Below, in pieces: positions 1 through 7,921 of a stretch of DNA of 64,000 nucleotides (its first letter is position 1; the number at the start of each line of letters is the position of its first letter). The notes under the pieces are model-generated. The model was not told where the DNA came from. It saw nothing but the letters and a program-made list of their open reading frames with translations, and ran no database searches. The DNA comes from Enhydrobacter aerosaccus. GTDB lineage: Bacteria > Pseudomonadota > Alphaproteobacteria > Reyranellales > Reyranellaceae. The position numbers were made by a program, and so were the translations under genes. The stretch is from the NCBI RefSeq assembly GCF_900167455.1, contig NZ_FUWJ01000001.1:682001-746000 (forward strand), given 5' to 3'.

Positions 1-585
1 GACCGAGGCGCCGGCGCCCTTCAGCATCAGGTCCATCTCGCGGCTGCCGCCGCGCACCTTCAGGCCCTTGACGTCGTCCGGCACCAGGATCGGCTTGCTG
101 CGGCTGGCGACGCCGCCGGCCTGCCACAGCCAGGTAACGAGGATAGCGCCCTTTTCGGCCAGCAGCGCCGTCAGCTTCTTGCCGATCTCGGCATTCTTCC
201 AGGCATAGCCCTGCTCGTAGGACGTCACGACGCCCGGCATGAAGCCGATATTGTATTCGCTGACCTCGCCGCCGGCGTAGTTCAGGGGATAGAGCGTCAT
301 GTCGAGGGCGCCGCGGCGGATCGCGGAATATTGCGCGAGCGTCTTCACCAGCGAGGAGTTGGGATAGACCTCGGCGGTCAGCGCGCCATTGGTGCGCTTG
401 GCGATCTCGGCGGCGAAGCGGCGGCACAGCTGGTCGCGGAAATCGCCGCTGTCGATCGTCCCGCCCGGGAACTGATGGGAGATCTTGAGCTGCTTGGCTT
501 CGGCGCGGGCCGTGCCGGCGATCCAGGGAGCGGCCAGCGGCGCGGCGGCCGCGCCGGCAAGAAGCCGGCGGCGAGAGATGGTCAT
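1..585 (-). CDS. TRAP transporter substrate-binding protein, DctP type (3' part missing)
   Basis: The frame opens with ATG at 585 and is still open at base 1, giving 195 codons of the N-terminal part. It begins with a twin-arginine style signal (SRRRLLAG, residues 4-11, then a hydrophobic Ala/Pro stretch ending TARA), so the mature protein should be periplasmic. The mature part (LKISHQFPGG, a region on tracking Ile-Arg-Arg-Gly, and LVPDDVKGLKVRG) matches the DctP family, which binds carboxylates and other organic acids for TRAP importers. A GGAGGAG ribosome site precedes the ATG. Its DctQ/DctM partners are not visible and may lie left of the window. The substrate is unknown. Confidence 0.85.
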   Translation of the reverse strand, partial: MTISRRRLLAGAAAAPLAAPWIAGTARAEAKQLKISHQFPGGTIDSGDFRDQLCRRFAAEIAKRTNGALTAEVYPNSSLVKTLAQYSAIRRGALDMTLYPLNYAGGEVSEYNIGFMPGVVTSYEQGYAWKNAEIGKKLTALLAEKGAILVTWLWQAGGVASRSKPILVPDDVKGLKVRGGSREMDLMLKGAGASV

Positions 586-656
586 CGAGCGTTCTCCTCC
601 GAATTCCATTTTGAGACGATTTTGTCGGGGCCGGATAGGCAATATCCGCCCGCTGA

Positions 657-662
657 TGTCAA
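657..662 (-). promoter_or_regulatory. Possible -35 element for the leftward TRAP gene
   Basis: On the minus strand this reads TTGACA, a perfect sigma-70 type -35 hexamer, about 70 bases upstream of the TRAP binding-protein ATG. The best matching -10 downstream (TATCCG-like, spacing about 19) is poor, so the assignment is tentative. Confidence 0.3.
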
Positions 663-696
663 CTCGAATGAAGTTTCCGCGCACCGGGCCTGCGAA

Positions 697-725
697 CAAG
701 TTTTGATCAATTGGCCAAGTTTTGA
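697..725 (+). promoter_or_regulatory. Paired direct repeats, candidate enhancer for the sigma-54 promoter
   Basis: CAAGTTTTGA occurs at 697-706 and again at 716-725, 19 bases apart. Between and overlapping them are two perfect 8-bp palindromes, TTGATCAA (703-710) and TTGGCCAA (711-718). The block lies roughly 85-110 bases upstream of the start site predicted from the sigma-54 element at 783-798, the usual distance for a sigma-54 activator site. It does not resemble the NtrC consensus (TGCACC-N4-TGGTGCA), so the activator is unknown. Confidence 0.4.
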
Positions 726-782
726 GCGTGTGCGCTGCAGCATGCCGAGCACTGCCGTCGCCGGGGTCCGCCGCGGCAGCAC

Positions 783-798
783 TGGCATACGCCTTGCA
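783..798 (+). promoter_or_regulatory. Sigma-54 (RpoN) -24/-12 promoter
   Basis: TGGCATACGCCTTGCA has GG and GC separated by exactly 10 bases and matches the consensus TGGCACG-N4-TTGCA at all but two defined positions. It is oriented towards the ABC-transporter/amidohydrolase operon and predicts a start site near 809 with a leader of about 155 bases. Sigma-54 control would fit nitrogen-responsive expression of a nitrogen-compound scavenging operon, although the specific activator is not visible. Confidence 0.6.
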
Positions 799-963
799 CC
801 ATTTCCGGTCAGCGCAGGCCGCTTCGCGGTCTCTTCGGTTGGCGTGCCGGGGTTTCGGGGGACCGCCGCTTGCGGTGGTCGGGGAAGGACTATCCGCGTT
901 CGACGAGCGTCATTCCGTTTCGATTCTTAACTTTCGCAATCGATGATCGAGGAGGCAGCACCC

Positions 964-2049
964 ATGTGTGAACGAATTGGCTGTACCCATTTTCCCAAGC
1001 TTCAGGGGCTGGACCTGTCCGGGGCTGCGATCCGTTCGCGCCGCGCCTTCCTGAAGGGAGCTGCGGCGGCGACCACGATCACCATGGCCGCCGGACCTGG
1101 CATGCTGCTGGGCGGGCCGGCCCATGCCGCCAGCGGCCAGATCAAGAGCACGCACGGCTCGGGCTTCTGCAATCTCAACATCTTCCTCGCGCACGCCCGG
1201 CAGTACGCCAAGAAGGACGGCGTCGAGCTCGACTTCATCAACACGCCGACCTCGGCCGAGATGGTGACCTTCCTCGGCATGGGACAGGTCGATGTCGGCC
1301 TGATGCCCTACACCAGCTTCATGGCCCTCTACGATGCCGGCGCGCCGGTGAAGATCGTCGCCGGCGGCGGCATCCAGGGCTGCGCGATCGTGGCCCAGCC
1401 CGGCCTCGATACGCCGGAGAAGCTCAAGGGCAAGACGCTCGGCACCTTCCAGCTCGATACGCTGGAAGTGATGCCCTACGACTATCTCAAGAAGAACGGC
1501 ATCTCGTTCAAGGACGTGAAGGTCCGCTACATGGGCAACACGCCGGAGGCGGTCGAGGCCTTCAAGGCCGGCGCGCTCGACTGGATCTGCACCATCGAGC
1601 CCTATGCGTCGGCGCTCGTGAACGACGTCAAGGGCGCCAAGATGCTGACCGACGGCACCGACCTCTACGGGCCGGGCTACACCGATTGCGTGCTGGCGGC
1701 GCGCGCCAGCATCACCAAGGACAATCCGGCTGGTCTCAAGGCCATCATCAAAGCGATGATGCAGGCGCAGTACGATGCCGAGACCGATCCCGACGGTGCG
1801 CTGAAGGAGCTGGTCGGCAAGTACTACAAGACCTCGATGGAGAACGCGAAGATCGCCAAGGGCAAGCAGCCCGCCGTGGTCGACGCGCGCAGCCAGACCA
1901 AGTTCATCCTCGAGCGCACCGACAGCGTGATGGAGATGGGCTACATCAAGAAGAAGCCGGGGCCCGACGCCATCGACTGGACGCTCCTCGAGGAAGTCAT
2001 CAAGGAGAACCCTGAGCTCTACGGCAAGCTCAAGTACAAGTCGGCCTGA
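964..2049 (+). CDS. ABC transporter substrate-binding protein, NitT/TauT (SsuA/THI5-like) type
   Basis: A 361-residue periplasmic binding protein. ATG 964 is preferred over an in-frame ATG at 943 because AGGAGG (950-955) sits 8 bases before it. The N-terminus has an unusually long n-region followed by a Tat motif (SRRAFLK, residues 25-31) and a hydrophobic stretch ending in AHA. The mature part has the two-lobe layout of SsuA/TauA/NMT1 proteins, which bind nitrate, sulfonates, pyrimidine precursors and similar small molecules. It is the first gene of a four-gene operon with permease, ATPase and amidohydrolase, so its ligand is probably the amidohydrolase substrate, likely an N-heterocycle or amide (inference). 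Confidence 0.88.
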   Translation: MCERIGCTHFPKLQGLDLSGAAIRSRRAFLKGAAAATTITMAAGPGMLLGGPAHAASGQIKSTHGSGFCNLNIFLAHARQYAKKDGVELDFINTPTSAEMVTFLGMGQVDVGLMPYTSFMALYDAGAPVKIVAGGGIQGCAIVAQPGLDTPEKLKGKTLGTFQLDTLEVMPYDYLKKNGISFKDVKVRYMGNTPEAVEAFKAGALDWICTIEPYASALVNDVKGAKMLTDGTDLYGPGYTDCVLAARASITKDNPAGLKAIIKAMMQAQYDAETDPDGALKELVGKYYKTSMENAKIAKGKQPAVVDARSQTKFILERTDSVMEMGYIKKKPGPDAIDWTLLEEVIKENPELYGKLKYKSA

Positions 2050-2987
2050 TGACTGTCGCGACGCCGCCCGACTATACCGATACCGCCTCTGCCGCCGGGC
2101 CAACCCGTCCGGCGGCGGTCGCGCGGTTGTTCGCGTCGATGGCGGGGGAGGGGCTGCTCGCCAAGATCGTCTGGACCTTCCTGTCCATCGGCTTGTTTGC
2201 TGGCCTGTGGGAGTTCTGCTGGGCTGCGGGCTGGGCCGACCCCAAGCTGTTGCCGCCGCCGCACATCTTCCTGGGCAGCATCGTCGAGCAGGCCAAGTTC
2301 TTCAACACGGCGACGCGCTGGCAGGTTGGCCAGTCCATGAATGCCGGTCCGAGCGCCTTCGAATCGGTCATGATCACCGTCGGCGCGACGACGATGCGCG
2401 TCTTCGTCGGCCTGCTGATCGCCTCGGTGCTGGGCATCGGCGTCGGCATCCTGATCCGCTACTCCAACCTGTTCGACAAGCTCGTGCTGCCGACCGTGAC
2501 GCTGCTGTCGCCGGTCTCGCCCATCGCCTGGCTGCCGGTGGCGATCTTCCTGTTCGGCATCGGCAATGGGCCCGCGATCTTCATGGTCGTGGTGGCGCTG
2601 TTCTTCCATATGGTGCTGGCCACGGTCACCCAGATCGACGGCGTCAGTCCCAACCTGATCAACGTTGCCCGCACGGTGGGCGCCACCAAGCGGCAGATTT
2701 ACGGGCGAGTGATCCTGCCCGCGATCCTGCCCGGCATGCTGGCGGTGCTGCGCATGAACCTGTTCGGCGCCTGGATGGTGGTGCTGGTGGCCGAATCGAC
2801 CGGCGTCGGCTACGGGCTGGGGCAGGTGATCATGTTGGCGCGCAACACCTTCAATCCGTCGCTGGTCTTCTTCACCATCGCGGTGATCGGGCTGCTGGGA
2901 TTCACCTTCGACTGGCTGCTGCGCCAGGCGCAGCGGCGCATCCTCTACTGGTTGCCGGATACAAAGGGGAAGCTGCGTGGCCTCTAG
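2049..2987 (+). CDS. ABC transporter permease, NitT/TauT (SsuC/TauC) family
   Basis: A 312-residue inner-membrane permease with an N-terminal cytoplasmic tail, a first helix near residues 35-55, and a BPD_transp_1 core of five further helices. The cytoplasmic loop VARTVGATKRQIYGRVILPA is the EAA-type motif that docks onto the ATPase. Its ATG shares one base with the TGA of the binding protein (TGATG), which indicates translational coupling. Together with its neighbours it forms the channel of an ATP-driven importer. The substrate cannot be read from the sequence. Confidence 0.9.
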   Translation: MTVATPPDYTDTASAAGPTRPAAVARLFASMAGEGLLAKIVWTFLSIGLFAGLWEFCWAAGWADPKLLPPPHIFLGSIVEQAKFFNTATRWQVGQSMNAGPSAFESVMITVGATTMRVFVGLLIASVLGIGVGILIRYSNLFDKLVLPTVTLLSPVSPIAWLPVAIFLFGIGNGPAIFMVVVALFFHMVLATVTQIDGVSPNLINVARTVGATKRQIYGRVILPAILPGMLAVLRMNLFGAWMVVLVAESTGVGYGLGQVIMLARNTFNPSLVFFTIAVIGLLGFTFDWLLRQAQRRILYWLPDTKGKLRGL

Positions 2988-3801
2988 CCCTCCGACCTTC
3001 TCGTCCAAGGACGCCGTGGTCTGCCGCAATGTCGGCAAGACCTGGTCCGCCGGCACTAGCCGCGCCCACGAGGCGCTGCGCGGCATCGATCTCGACGTGA
3101 AGCCCAACGAGTTCGTGGTCTTCCTGGGACCGTCCGGCTGCGGCAAGAGCACCTTGCTCTATCTCATCGCCGGACTGGAAGAGGCGACCGGCGGCAGCAT
3201 CTGGTCGTTCAGCGACAAGGTCGAGACGCCGTCGCCCGAGCGCAGCCTGATCTTCCAGGAAACGTCGCTCTTCCCGTGGCTGACCGTATGGGAGAATGTG
3301 AGTTTCGGCCTGTCGATCCGCGGCGCCTCCCGCGCCGAGCGGCGCGCCGTTGCCGAAGAAGCGCTGCAGCGGGTCGGGCTCAAGGCGGCGATGGAGAAGC
3401 GGCCCGACGAGCTGTCCGGCGGCATGCGCCAGCGCGTCGCCGTGGCCCGCGCGCTGGCCATGCGGCCCAAGGTGCTGCTGATGGACGAGCCCTTTGCCGC
3501 CCTCGATGTCCAGACGCGCGCGCGCATGCAGGATTTCCTGCTCGATGTCTGGCGCGATTCCGGCGCCTCGGTACTGTTCGTGACCCATCATATCGACGAA
3601 GCCGTGGCACTTGCCGATCGCGTGGTCGTCTTCACCGCCCGGCCTGGCCGCATCAAGACCATCGTGCCGGTCGACCTGCCACGCCCGCGCGATCTCTTCT
3701 CGCGCGAGGCCGAGGCACTGCGCATCGAGCTCACCGATCTGCTGCGGGACGAGGTCGATCGGGCTTTCGCGGAACAGGAAGGCCTCGCCTCCGTCGCCTA
3801 G
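2977..3801 (+). CDS. ABC transporter ATP-binding protein, NitT/TauT (SsuB/TauB) family
   Basis: A 274-residue ATPase with Walker A GPSGCGKST (residues 51-59), signature LSGGMRQR, Walker B VLLMDEPFAALD and the switch His in VTHHIDEA. These are all canonical, so it should be active. It starts at GTG 2977, which overlaps the permease end by 11 bases and has an AAGGGGA ribosome site 6 bases upstream. The sequence is closest to nitrate/sulfonate/taurine importer ATPases. It powers the importer made by the two preceding genes. A 44-base gap and a fresh ribosome site separate it from the amidohydrolase. Confidence 0.92.
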   Translation: MASSPPTFSSKDAVVCRNVGKTWSAGTSRAHEALRGIDLDVKPNEFVVFLGPSGCGKSTLLYLIAGLEEATGGSIWSFSDKVETPSPERSLIFQETSLFPWLTVWENVSFGLSIRGASRAERRAVAEEALQRVGLKAAMEKRPDELSGGMRQRVAVARALAMRPKVLLMDEPFAALDVQTRARMQDFLLDVWRDSGASVLFVTHHIDEAVALADRVVVFTARPGRIKTIVPVDLPRPRDLFSREAEALRIELTDLLRDEVDRAFAEQEGLASVA

Positions 3802-3845
3802 ACAAATCCCACGCACACAATCAAGGAAAGAGGGAGAAGCCTGAT

Positions 3846-5387
3846 ATGGCCACCAGTCTCATCCGCAGCCGCGCCACCATCACGGGAACGAAGGACCGCC
3901 TGTCCTGGAACGAGATCAAGGATGGCGCCGTGCTGCAAGAGGATGGCGTGATCGTCGCCGTCGGGACCTATGACGACTTGCACCGCAAGCATCCGACCGT
4001 GCCAGTCATCGGCAGCGGCAAGGAGATCCTGCTGCCGGGTTTCGTCAATGGCCATCACCATGTCGGCCTGACTCCGGTCCAGCTCGGCTCGCCCGACATG
4101 CCGCTCGAACTCTGGTTCATCACCCGCATGGTGATCCGTAACCTCGATCTCTATCTCGACACGCTCTATTCGGCGTTCGAGATGATCGGCTCGGGCATCA
4201 CCACGGTGCAGCATATCCATGGCTGGATGCCGGGGACGCTGCCGGAGGTCGAGAAGCGGTCAGGCGACGTCATCCGCGCCTATGAGGATGTCGGCATGCG
4301 CGTCAGCTACTGCTACGCCGTGCGCGACCAGAACCGGCTCGTCTACCAGGCCGACGAGGAATTCGTGGCCAGCCTGCCCGCCGAGCTGCAGGGACCGATG
4401 AAGAAGTGGTTCGACCGCTTCAAGATGAGCCTCGACGATGCGATGGATCTCTTCAAGTCGTTCCACTCCCAGCACCACAACAAGCGCCGGGTGAAGATCC
4501 AGCTCGCGCCGGCCAACCTGCACTGGTGCTCGGACACGGCGCTGACCAAGCTCTCCGACGCGTCGGCGTCCTACAACGTGCCGATGCACATGCATCTGGT
4601 CGAGACGGCCTACCAGAAGGAGTATGCCTGGCGTCGCGGCAACTGCACCGCGCTCGAATATATCGACCGCTTCGGCATGGTGAACGAGCGGCTGACGCTG
4701 GGTCACGGCGTGTGGTTGAACGAAAAGGACATCGACCGGCTCGCCGCCGCCAAGGGCTGCGTCTGCCACAACTGCTCCTCCAACTTCCGGCTGCGGTCCG
4801 GCGTGGCGGCGCTGAACTTCTTCGAAAAGAGGGGCATCAATACCGCCATCGGCCTCGACGAGGCCGGCATCAACGACGATCGCGACATGCTGCAGGAGCT
4901 GAAGCTGGTGCTGCGGGCGCATCGTGTCCCCGGCATGGTCGAGGAGGATGTGCCGACCATGTCCCAGGTGCTGCGCATGGCGACGGTGGGCGGCGCCCGC
5001 ACGACGCCCTATGGCGAAACGCTCGGGACGCTCGAGGTGGGCAAGGCGGCCGACATGGTGCTGCTCGACTGGGACAGCATCGCCTATCCCTATCTCGACG
5101 AACTGACTCCGACGCTCGATGCGGTGGTGCAGCGCGCGAAGCAACAGTCGGTCACCATGACCATGTGCGACGGCGAGGTGATCTACCAGGACGGCACGTT
5201 CACCAAGGTCGACCGCACGGCGGCGCTAAAGGCACTACACGACGATCTCACCAAGGCGCTCAGCGACGACGAAGTGGAGCGGCGCAAGCTCTCCAAGGCG
5301 CTGCTGCCGCACGCGCGGAAATTCTACGCCGACTACATCGACACCTCGAAGCACCAGCCGTTCTACCGGCCTAGCTCGATGGTGTGA
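3846..5387 (+). CDS. Amidohydrolase, ATZ/TRZ / 8-oxoguanine-deaminase-like
   Basis: A 513-residue cytoplasmic metal hydrolase of the amidohydrolase superfamily. Metal ligands are visible as GFVNGHHH (H70-72), a His in MHMHLVE, the His in LGHGVWL, and the Asp in GLDEAGIND (D338). This is the mononuclear Zn/Fe deaminase/hydrolase pattern of AtzB, TrzN and guanine-type deaminases. The frame stays open far upstream, but ATG 3846 has a purine-rich ribosome site and begins where family members begin. At 513 residues it is longer than the usual 450-480, with extra C-terminal sequence. It is the last gene of the sigma-54-linked ABC operon. It probably releases nitrogen from an imported N-heterocycle or amide. 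The exact substrate is unknown. Confidence 0.82.
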   Translation: MATSLIRSRATITGTKDRLSWNEIKDGAVLQEDGVIVAVGTYDDLHRKHPTVPVIGSGKEILLPGFVNGHHHVGLTPVQLGSPDMPLELWFITRMVIRNLDLYLDTLYSAFEMIGSGITTVQHIHGWMPGTLPEVEKRSGDVIRAYEDVGMRVSYCYAVRDQNRLVYQADEEFVASLPAELQGPMKKWFDRFKMSLDDAMDLFKSFHSQHHNKRRVKIQLAPANLHWCSDTALTKLSDASASYNVPMHMHLVETAYQKEYAWRRGNCTALEYIDRFGMVNERLTLGHGVWLNEKDIDRLAAAKGCVCHNCSSNFRLRSGVAALNFFEKRGINTAIGLDEAGINDDRDMLQELKLVLRAHRVPGMVEEDVPTMSQVLRMATVGGARTTPYGETLGTLEVGKAADMVLLDWDSIAYPYLDELTPTLDAVVQRAKQQSVTMTMCDGEVIYQDGTFTKVDRTAALKALHDDLTKALSDDEVERRKLSKALLPHARKFYADYIDTSKHQPFYRPSSMV

Positions 5388-5414
5388 GAGAGTCGGCGCG
5401 CCCGAGAGGCTCGG

Positions 5415-6077
5415 CTACAGGGCCGCTAGCCGTTGCAGGAGATGAGCCCGCACATTGTCGATATGTGCGTGCATTGCGTCGCGTGCTGCTTCGCCCTGGC
5501 CGCGCTCCAGCGCCTCGACGATAGCAAGATGCTCGGCGCATACCATATCGCGGTGCTCTGGCAAGCGACCTAGGCGAAACATCGCCGTTCGCTTGCGCAG
5601 ATCGGCTATTGCGTTCGCCAGTACGGGGTTTCCCGAAGCCTGCGCGATGGCATCATGGAAGTCGCGATCGTCCTGATGGGCGGCATCGGCTAGTCCTTCC
5701 CGGCGTAGCCGGTCAATACGCTCACGAGCCGCGGCGAGTAACTTTGGTGAGATCTTGCCTGCAGCGAGTCGTGCCGCCTCACCCTCCAACAGGCGGCGGA
5801 CCGCGAGAGCATGCAGGAACTCCTCCATAGAATAGGGCCTCACGACCAAGGCGCCGGTTCGTTGACGCTCCAGCGTGCCTTCGCCTTCAAGTCGCCTCAC
5901 AGCCTCGCGCACCGGGGTGCGCGACATGTCGAGTCGGGCTGCGATCTGACGCTCGGTTACGAGCTCGCCCGGGGCGATGGTGCCGCGCAGAATCATGTCG
6001 AGAAGCGCGCCATAAGCGATGGCCGAGAGGCTTCTGCTCTCACTGTTGACGTTATCGCGTTTCACTAAGCCGTCCAT
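5415..6077 (-). CDS. GntR-family transcriptional regulator, FadR/FCD subfamily
   Basis: A 220-residue regulator with an N-terminal winged helix (ERQIAARLDMSRTPVREAVRRLEGEG is split here as ERQIAARLDMSRT and PVREAVRRLEGEG) followed by an all-helical FCD ligand-binding domain. The latter shows the metal/ligand Asp and His positions DRDFHDAI and EHLAIVEAL. ATG 6077 was chosen. An in-frame ATG at 6116 would read through the palindrome at 6087-6096, and a GTG at 6065 is also possible. It is divergent from the AtuA/DUF4387/MFS genes and presumably represses them and itself until a catabolic acid ligand binds. Confidence 0.9.
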   Translation of the reverse strand: MDGLVKRDNVNSESRSLSAIAYGALLDMILRGTIAPGELVTERQIAARLDMSRTPVREAVRRLEGEGTLERQRTGALVVRPYSMEEFLHALAVRRLLEGEAARLAAGKISPKLLAAARERIDRLRREGLADAAHQDDRDFHDAIAQASGNPVLANAIADLRKRTAMFRLGRLPEHRDMVCAEHLAIVEALERGQGEAARDAMHAHIDNVRAHLLQRLAAL

Positions 6078-6086
6078 TATGTAAGT

Positions 6087-6096
6087 GGTATACCAG
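6087..6096. promoter_or_regulatory. Palindromic operator, probable GntR/FCD site
   Basis: TGGTATACCA is a perfect 10-bp palindrome located 9 bases before the regulator's ATG and about 50 bases before the AtuA-like gene. It fits the TGGT-n-ACCA type half-sites bound by FCD-type GntR regulators. Its position would let the regulator block both divergent genes. Confidence 0.6.
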
Positions 6097-6146
6097 TTGC
6101 ATCCCATCCAGGCCAATGCTAATTGGCGACCCCTGGAGGACGTAAA

Positions 6147-7523
6147 ATGATGGTCGCCGCGGGCAATGACGAGATTCGCATCCTCACACCTTCAGGGATG
6201 CTGGGCTACGGCTTCCCGGTCGAGCACCTCCGGCTCGGCCTCGCGCAAAAGCCCCATGCCATCACTATCGATTCCGGCTCGACGGACTCGGGCCCGCAGA
6301 AGCTCGGACTGGGCGAGATGACCTGCAGCCGCGAGGCCTACCTGAAGGACCTCGAGGTCCTGCTGGAGGCACAGAAAGAGGGGCGTGTGCCACTTCTGAT
6401 CTCCTCCGCCGGAGGCGACGGCAGCAATCTCCACGTCGATGTCTTTCGCGATATGATCGCTGACATCGCGCATAAGCGCGGCTGGCGGTTCAAGCTGGCT
6501 CGCATCTATGCCGATATTGACAAGGATCATATCCGCCGCGAACTGAAAGCGGGGCGAATCGAGCCGCTCGGTCCGGTGCCGCTGCTTGATCCGCGCGAGA
6601 TCGAGGCGGCGACGGTTGTCGTGGCGCAGATGGGCGCTGAGCCTTTCCAGAAGGCACTCGACGAGAGCGAAGGTGTCGACGTGATCGTCAGCGGCCGCGC
6701 CTATGATCCCTCGCCAACTGCCGCCATGGCGATCCGCGCCGGCTTCGATCCCGCGCTCGCTTGGCATATGGGCAAGATTATGGAGTGCGGCGCGCTATGT
6801 GCCGAACCGGTGGGACGTTGCGTCATCGGCTACCTGCGGCACGATCACTTCGAGATCGAGCCGCTCAATCCGGCCGAGCGCTGTACCACTGCCTCGGTTG
6901 CGGCTCATACACTCTACGAAAAATCCCATCCCTTTCTGCTCGCCGGTCCTGGCGGAACGTTAGATCTCTCGAATTGCAAGTACGAGCAGATGACCGACCG
7001 CCGTGTGCGTGTCTCGGGTAGCCGCTTCAATTCAGGGGCGCGCTACACAGTGAAGCTCGAGGGAGCAAAAACTGCGGGCTGGCGCAGCATCTTCATCGCC
7101 GGCGCCCGCGATCCGATCTTCATCGGCCAAATTGATTCGATTCTCGAGAGGGTGATCGCGCAGGCCCGCGCCTATTTCAGGGATGTGCCGGAGGAGACCT
7201 ACCGCATTGTCCCGCACATCTACGGCAAAAACGGAGTCATGGGCGACCTCGAGCCGGTGAAGGTGCCGGCACACGAGCTTTGCATCATCGTGGAGGTCGC
7301 GGCGGCGACGCAAGCTCTGGCGACCGCGATTTGCGGCAAACTGCGGACCGGCCTGATGCACGCACCCTATCCTGGCCGGATCGCCACCGCAGGCAACCTC
7401 GCTTCCCCATTTACCCCGCTCGAGATTCCGCTCGGCCAAGCGTGTGAATTCAACGTCTACCACCTGATGACGGTCGACAGCCCTACCGCCCTGTTTCCGA
7501 TCAGGTACGAGGAAATCGCGTGA
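6147..7523 (+). CDS. AtuA-like (DUF1446) protein
   Basis: A 458-residue cytoplasmic protein. ATG 6147 lies 6 bases after GGAGGA. An upstream in-frame TTG at 6123 lacks a ribosome site. Family landmarks are ISSAGGDGSNLHVD, VIVSGRAYDPSPTAAMA and LAWHMGKIMECGALCAEP. AtuA was named from a citronellol/geraniol cluster in Pseudomonas, but its reaction is not established and this copy lies far from the carboxylase genes. The next gene encodes DUF4387, often found beside or fused to DUF1446, so the two probably make one enzyme. Codon use here (more A/T-ending codons) looks less GC-rich than its flanks. Confidence 0.82.
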   Translation: MMVAAGNDEIRILTPSGMLGYGFPVEHLRLGLAQKPHAITIDSGSTDSGPQKLGLGEMTCSREAYLKDLEVLLEAQKEGRVPLLISSAGGDGSNLHVDVFRDMIADIAHKRGWRFKLARIYADIDKDHIRRELKAGRIEPLGPVPLLDPREIEAATVVVAQMGAEPFQKALDESEGVDVIVSGRAYDPSPTAAMAIRAGFDPALAWHMGKIMECGALCAEPVGRCVIGYLRHDHFEIEPLNPAERCTTASVAAHTLYEKSHPFLLAGPGGTLDLSNCKYEQMTDRRVRVSGSRFNSGARYTVKLEGAKTAGWRSIFIAGARDPIFIGQIDSILERVIAQARAYFRDVPEETYRIVPHIYGKNGVMGDLEPVKVPAHELCIIVEVAAATQALATAICGKLRTGLMHAPYPGRIATAGNLASPFTPLEIPLGQACEFNVYHLMTVDSPTALFPIRYEEIA

Positions 7524-7861
7524 CAACCATACCTACGCCATTGCGGAACATCGCCAAGGTCGTGCGCAGCAAGAACGCCGGCCCATTCGAAATCACGTTC
7601 GATATCATCTTCAAGTCGAGGGAAGACTACGAGGCAGTAAGGAAGAGCGGCATCATCACGAAGGAGCTGGTTTCCGAGCTCTACGGCGTGCCGAGCCAGG
7701 CGATCATCACATTCGGCTTCTTCGACCTCGTCAACGCCGTGAAGATCACGTTGCCGCGGCCGCGCGTGCAAGGCGGCGTCGGTGAGACCGACATGCACGC
7801 CGCCCAGCAACACGTGCCGCTGCAGGAAATCCGCATCCCGTGGCGAGAGTCGGCTGACTGA
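7520..7861 (+). CDS. DUF4387 domain protein, partner of the AtuA-like protein
   Basis: A 113-residue protein whose GTG start overlaps the AtuA-like stop by 4 bases (GTGA). It has the DUF4387 pattern: LRNIAKVVRSKNAGPFE, a central FDIIFKS strand, and FGFFDLVNAVKITLPRP. The family has no known activity but is persistently linked to DUF1446, and tight overlap implies equal expression. It is probably the small subunit of a two-component catabolic enzyme (inference). No signal peptide or membrane segment is present. Confidence 0.82.
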   Translation: MTTIPTPLRNIAKVVRSKNAGPFEITFDIIFKSREDYEAVRKSGIITKELVSELYGVPSQAIITFGFFDLVNAVKITLPRPRVQGGVGETDMHAAQQHVPLQEIRIPWRESAD

Positions 7862-7921
7862 TCGATGTAAGGCATCAGGCCGCCAAGGGCGGAAATCAAT
7901 GAAATTGAAAGGGAGCGAACA

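Larger units (their letters stand above)
586..963. other. 378-bp divergent intergenic region with regulatory signals
   Basis: This is the only gap over 300 bases. It separates the leftward TRAP gene from the rightward ABC operon. It holds a sigma-54-like promoter (783-798), paired direct repeats overlapping two 8-bp palindromes (697-725), and, for the leftward gene, a perfect TTGACA hexamer. No convincing coding frame was found in it. The frames that are open lack ribosome sites and family resemblance. Confidence 0.7.

Noticed and set aside
910-2103. Minus-strand open frame antisense to the NitT/TauT binding protein
   Set aside because: Shadow of a clear gene on the plus strand, with no ribosome site or recognisable domain.
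3276-3845. Upstream extension of the amidohydrolase frame through the ABC ATPase gene
   Set aside because: The extension is out of frame with the real ATPase and Arg-rich. The protein's homology and ribosome site place the start at 3846.
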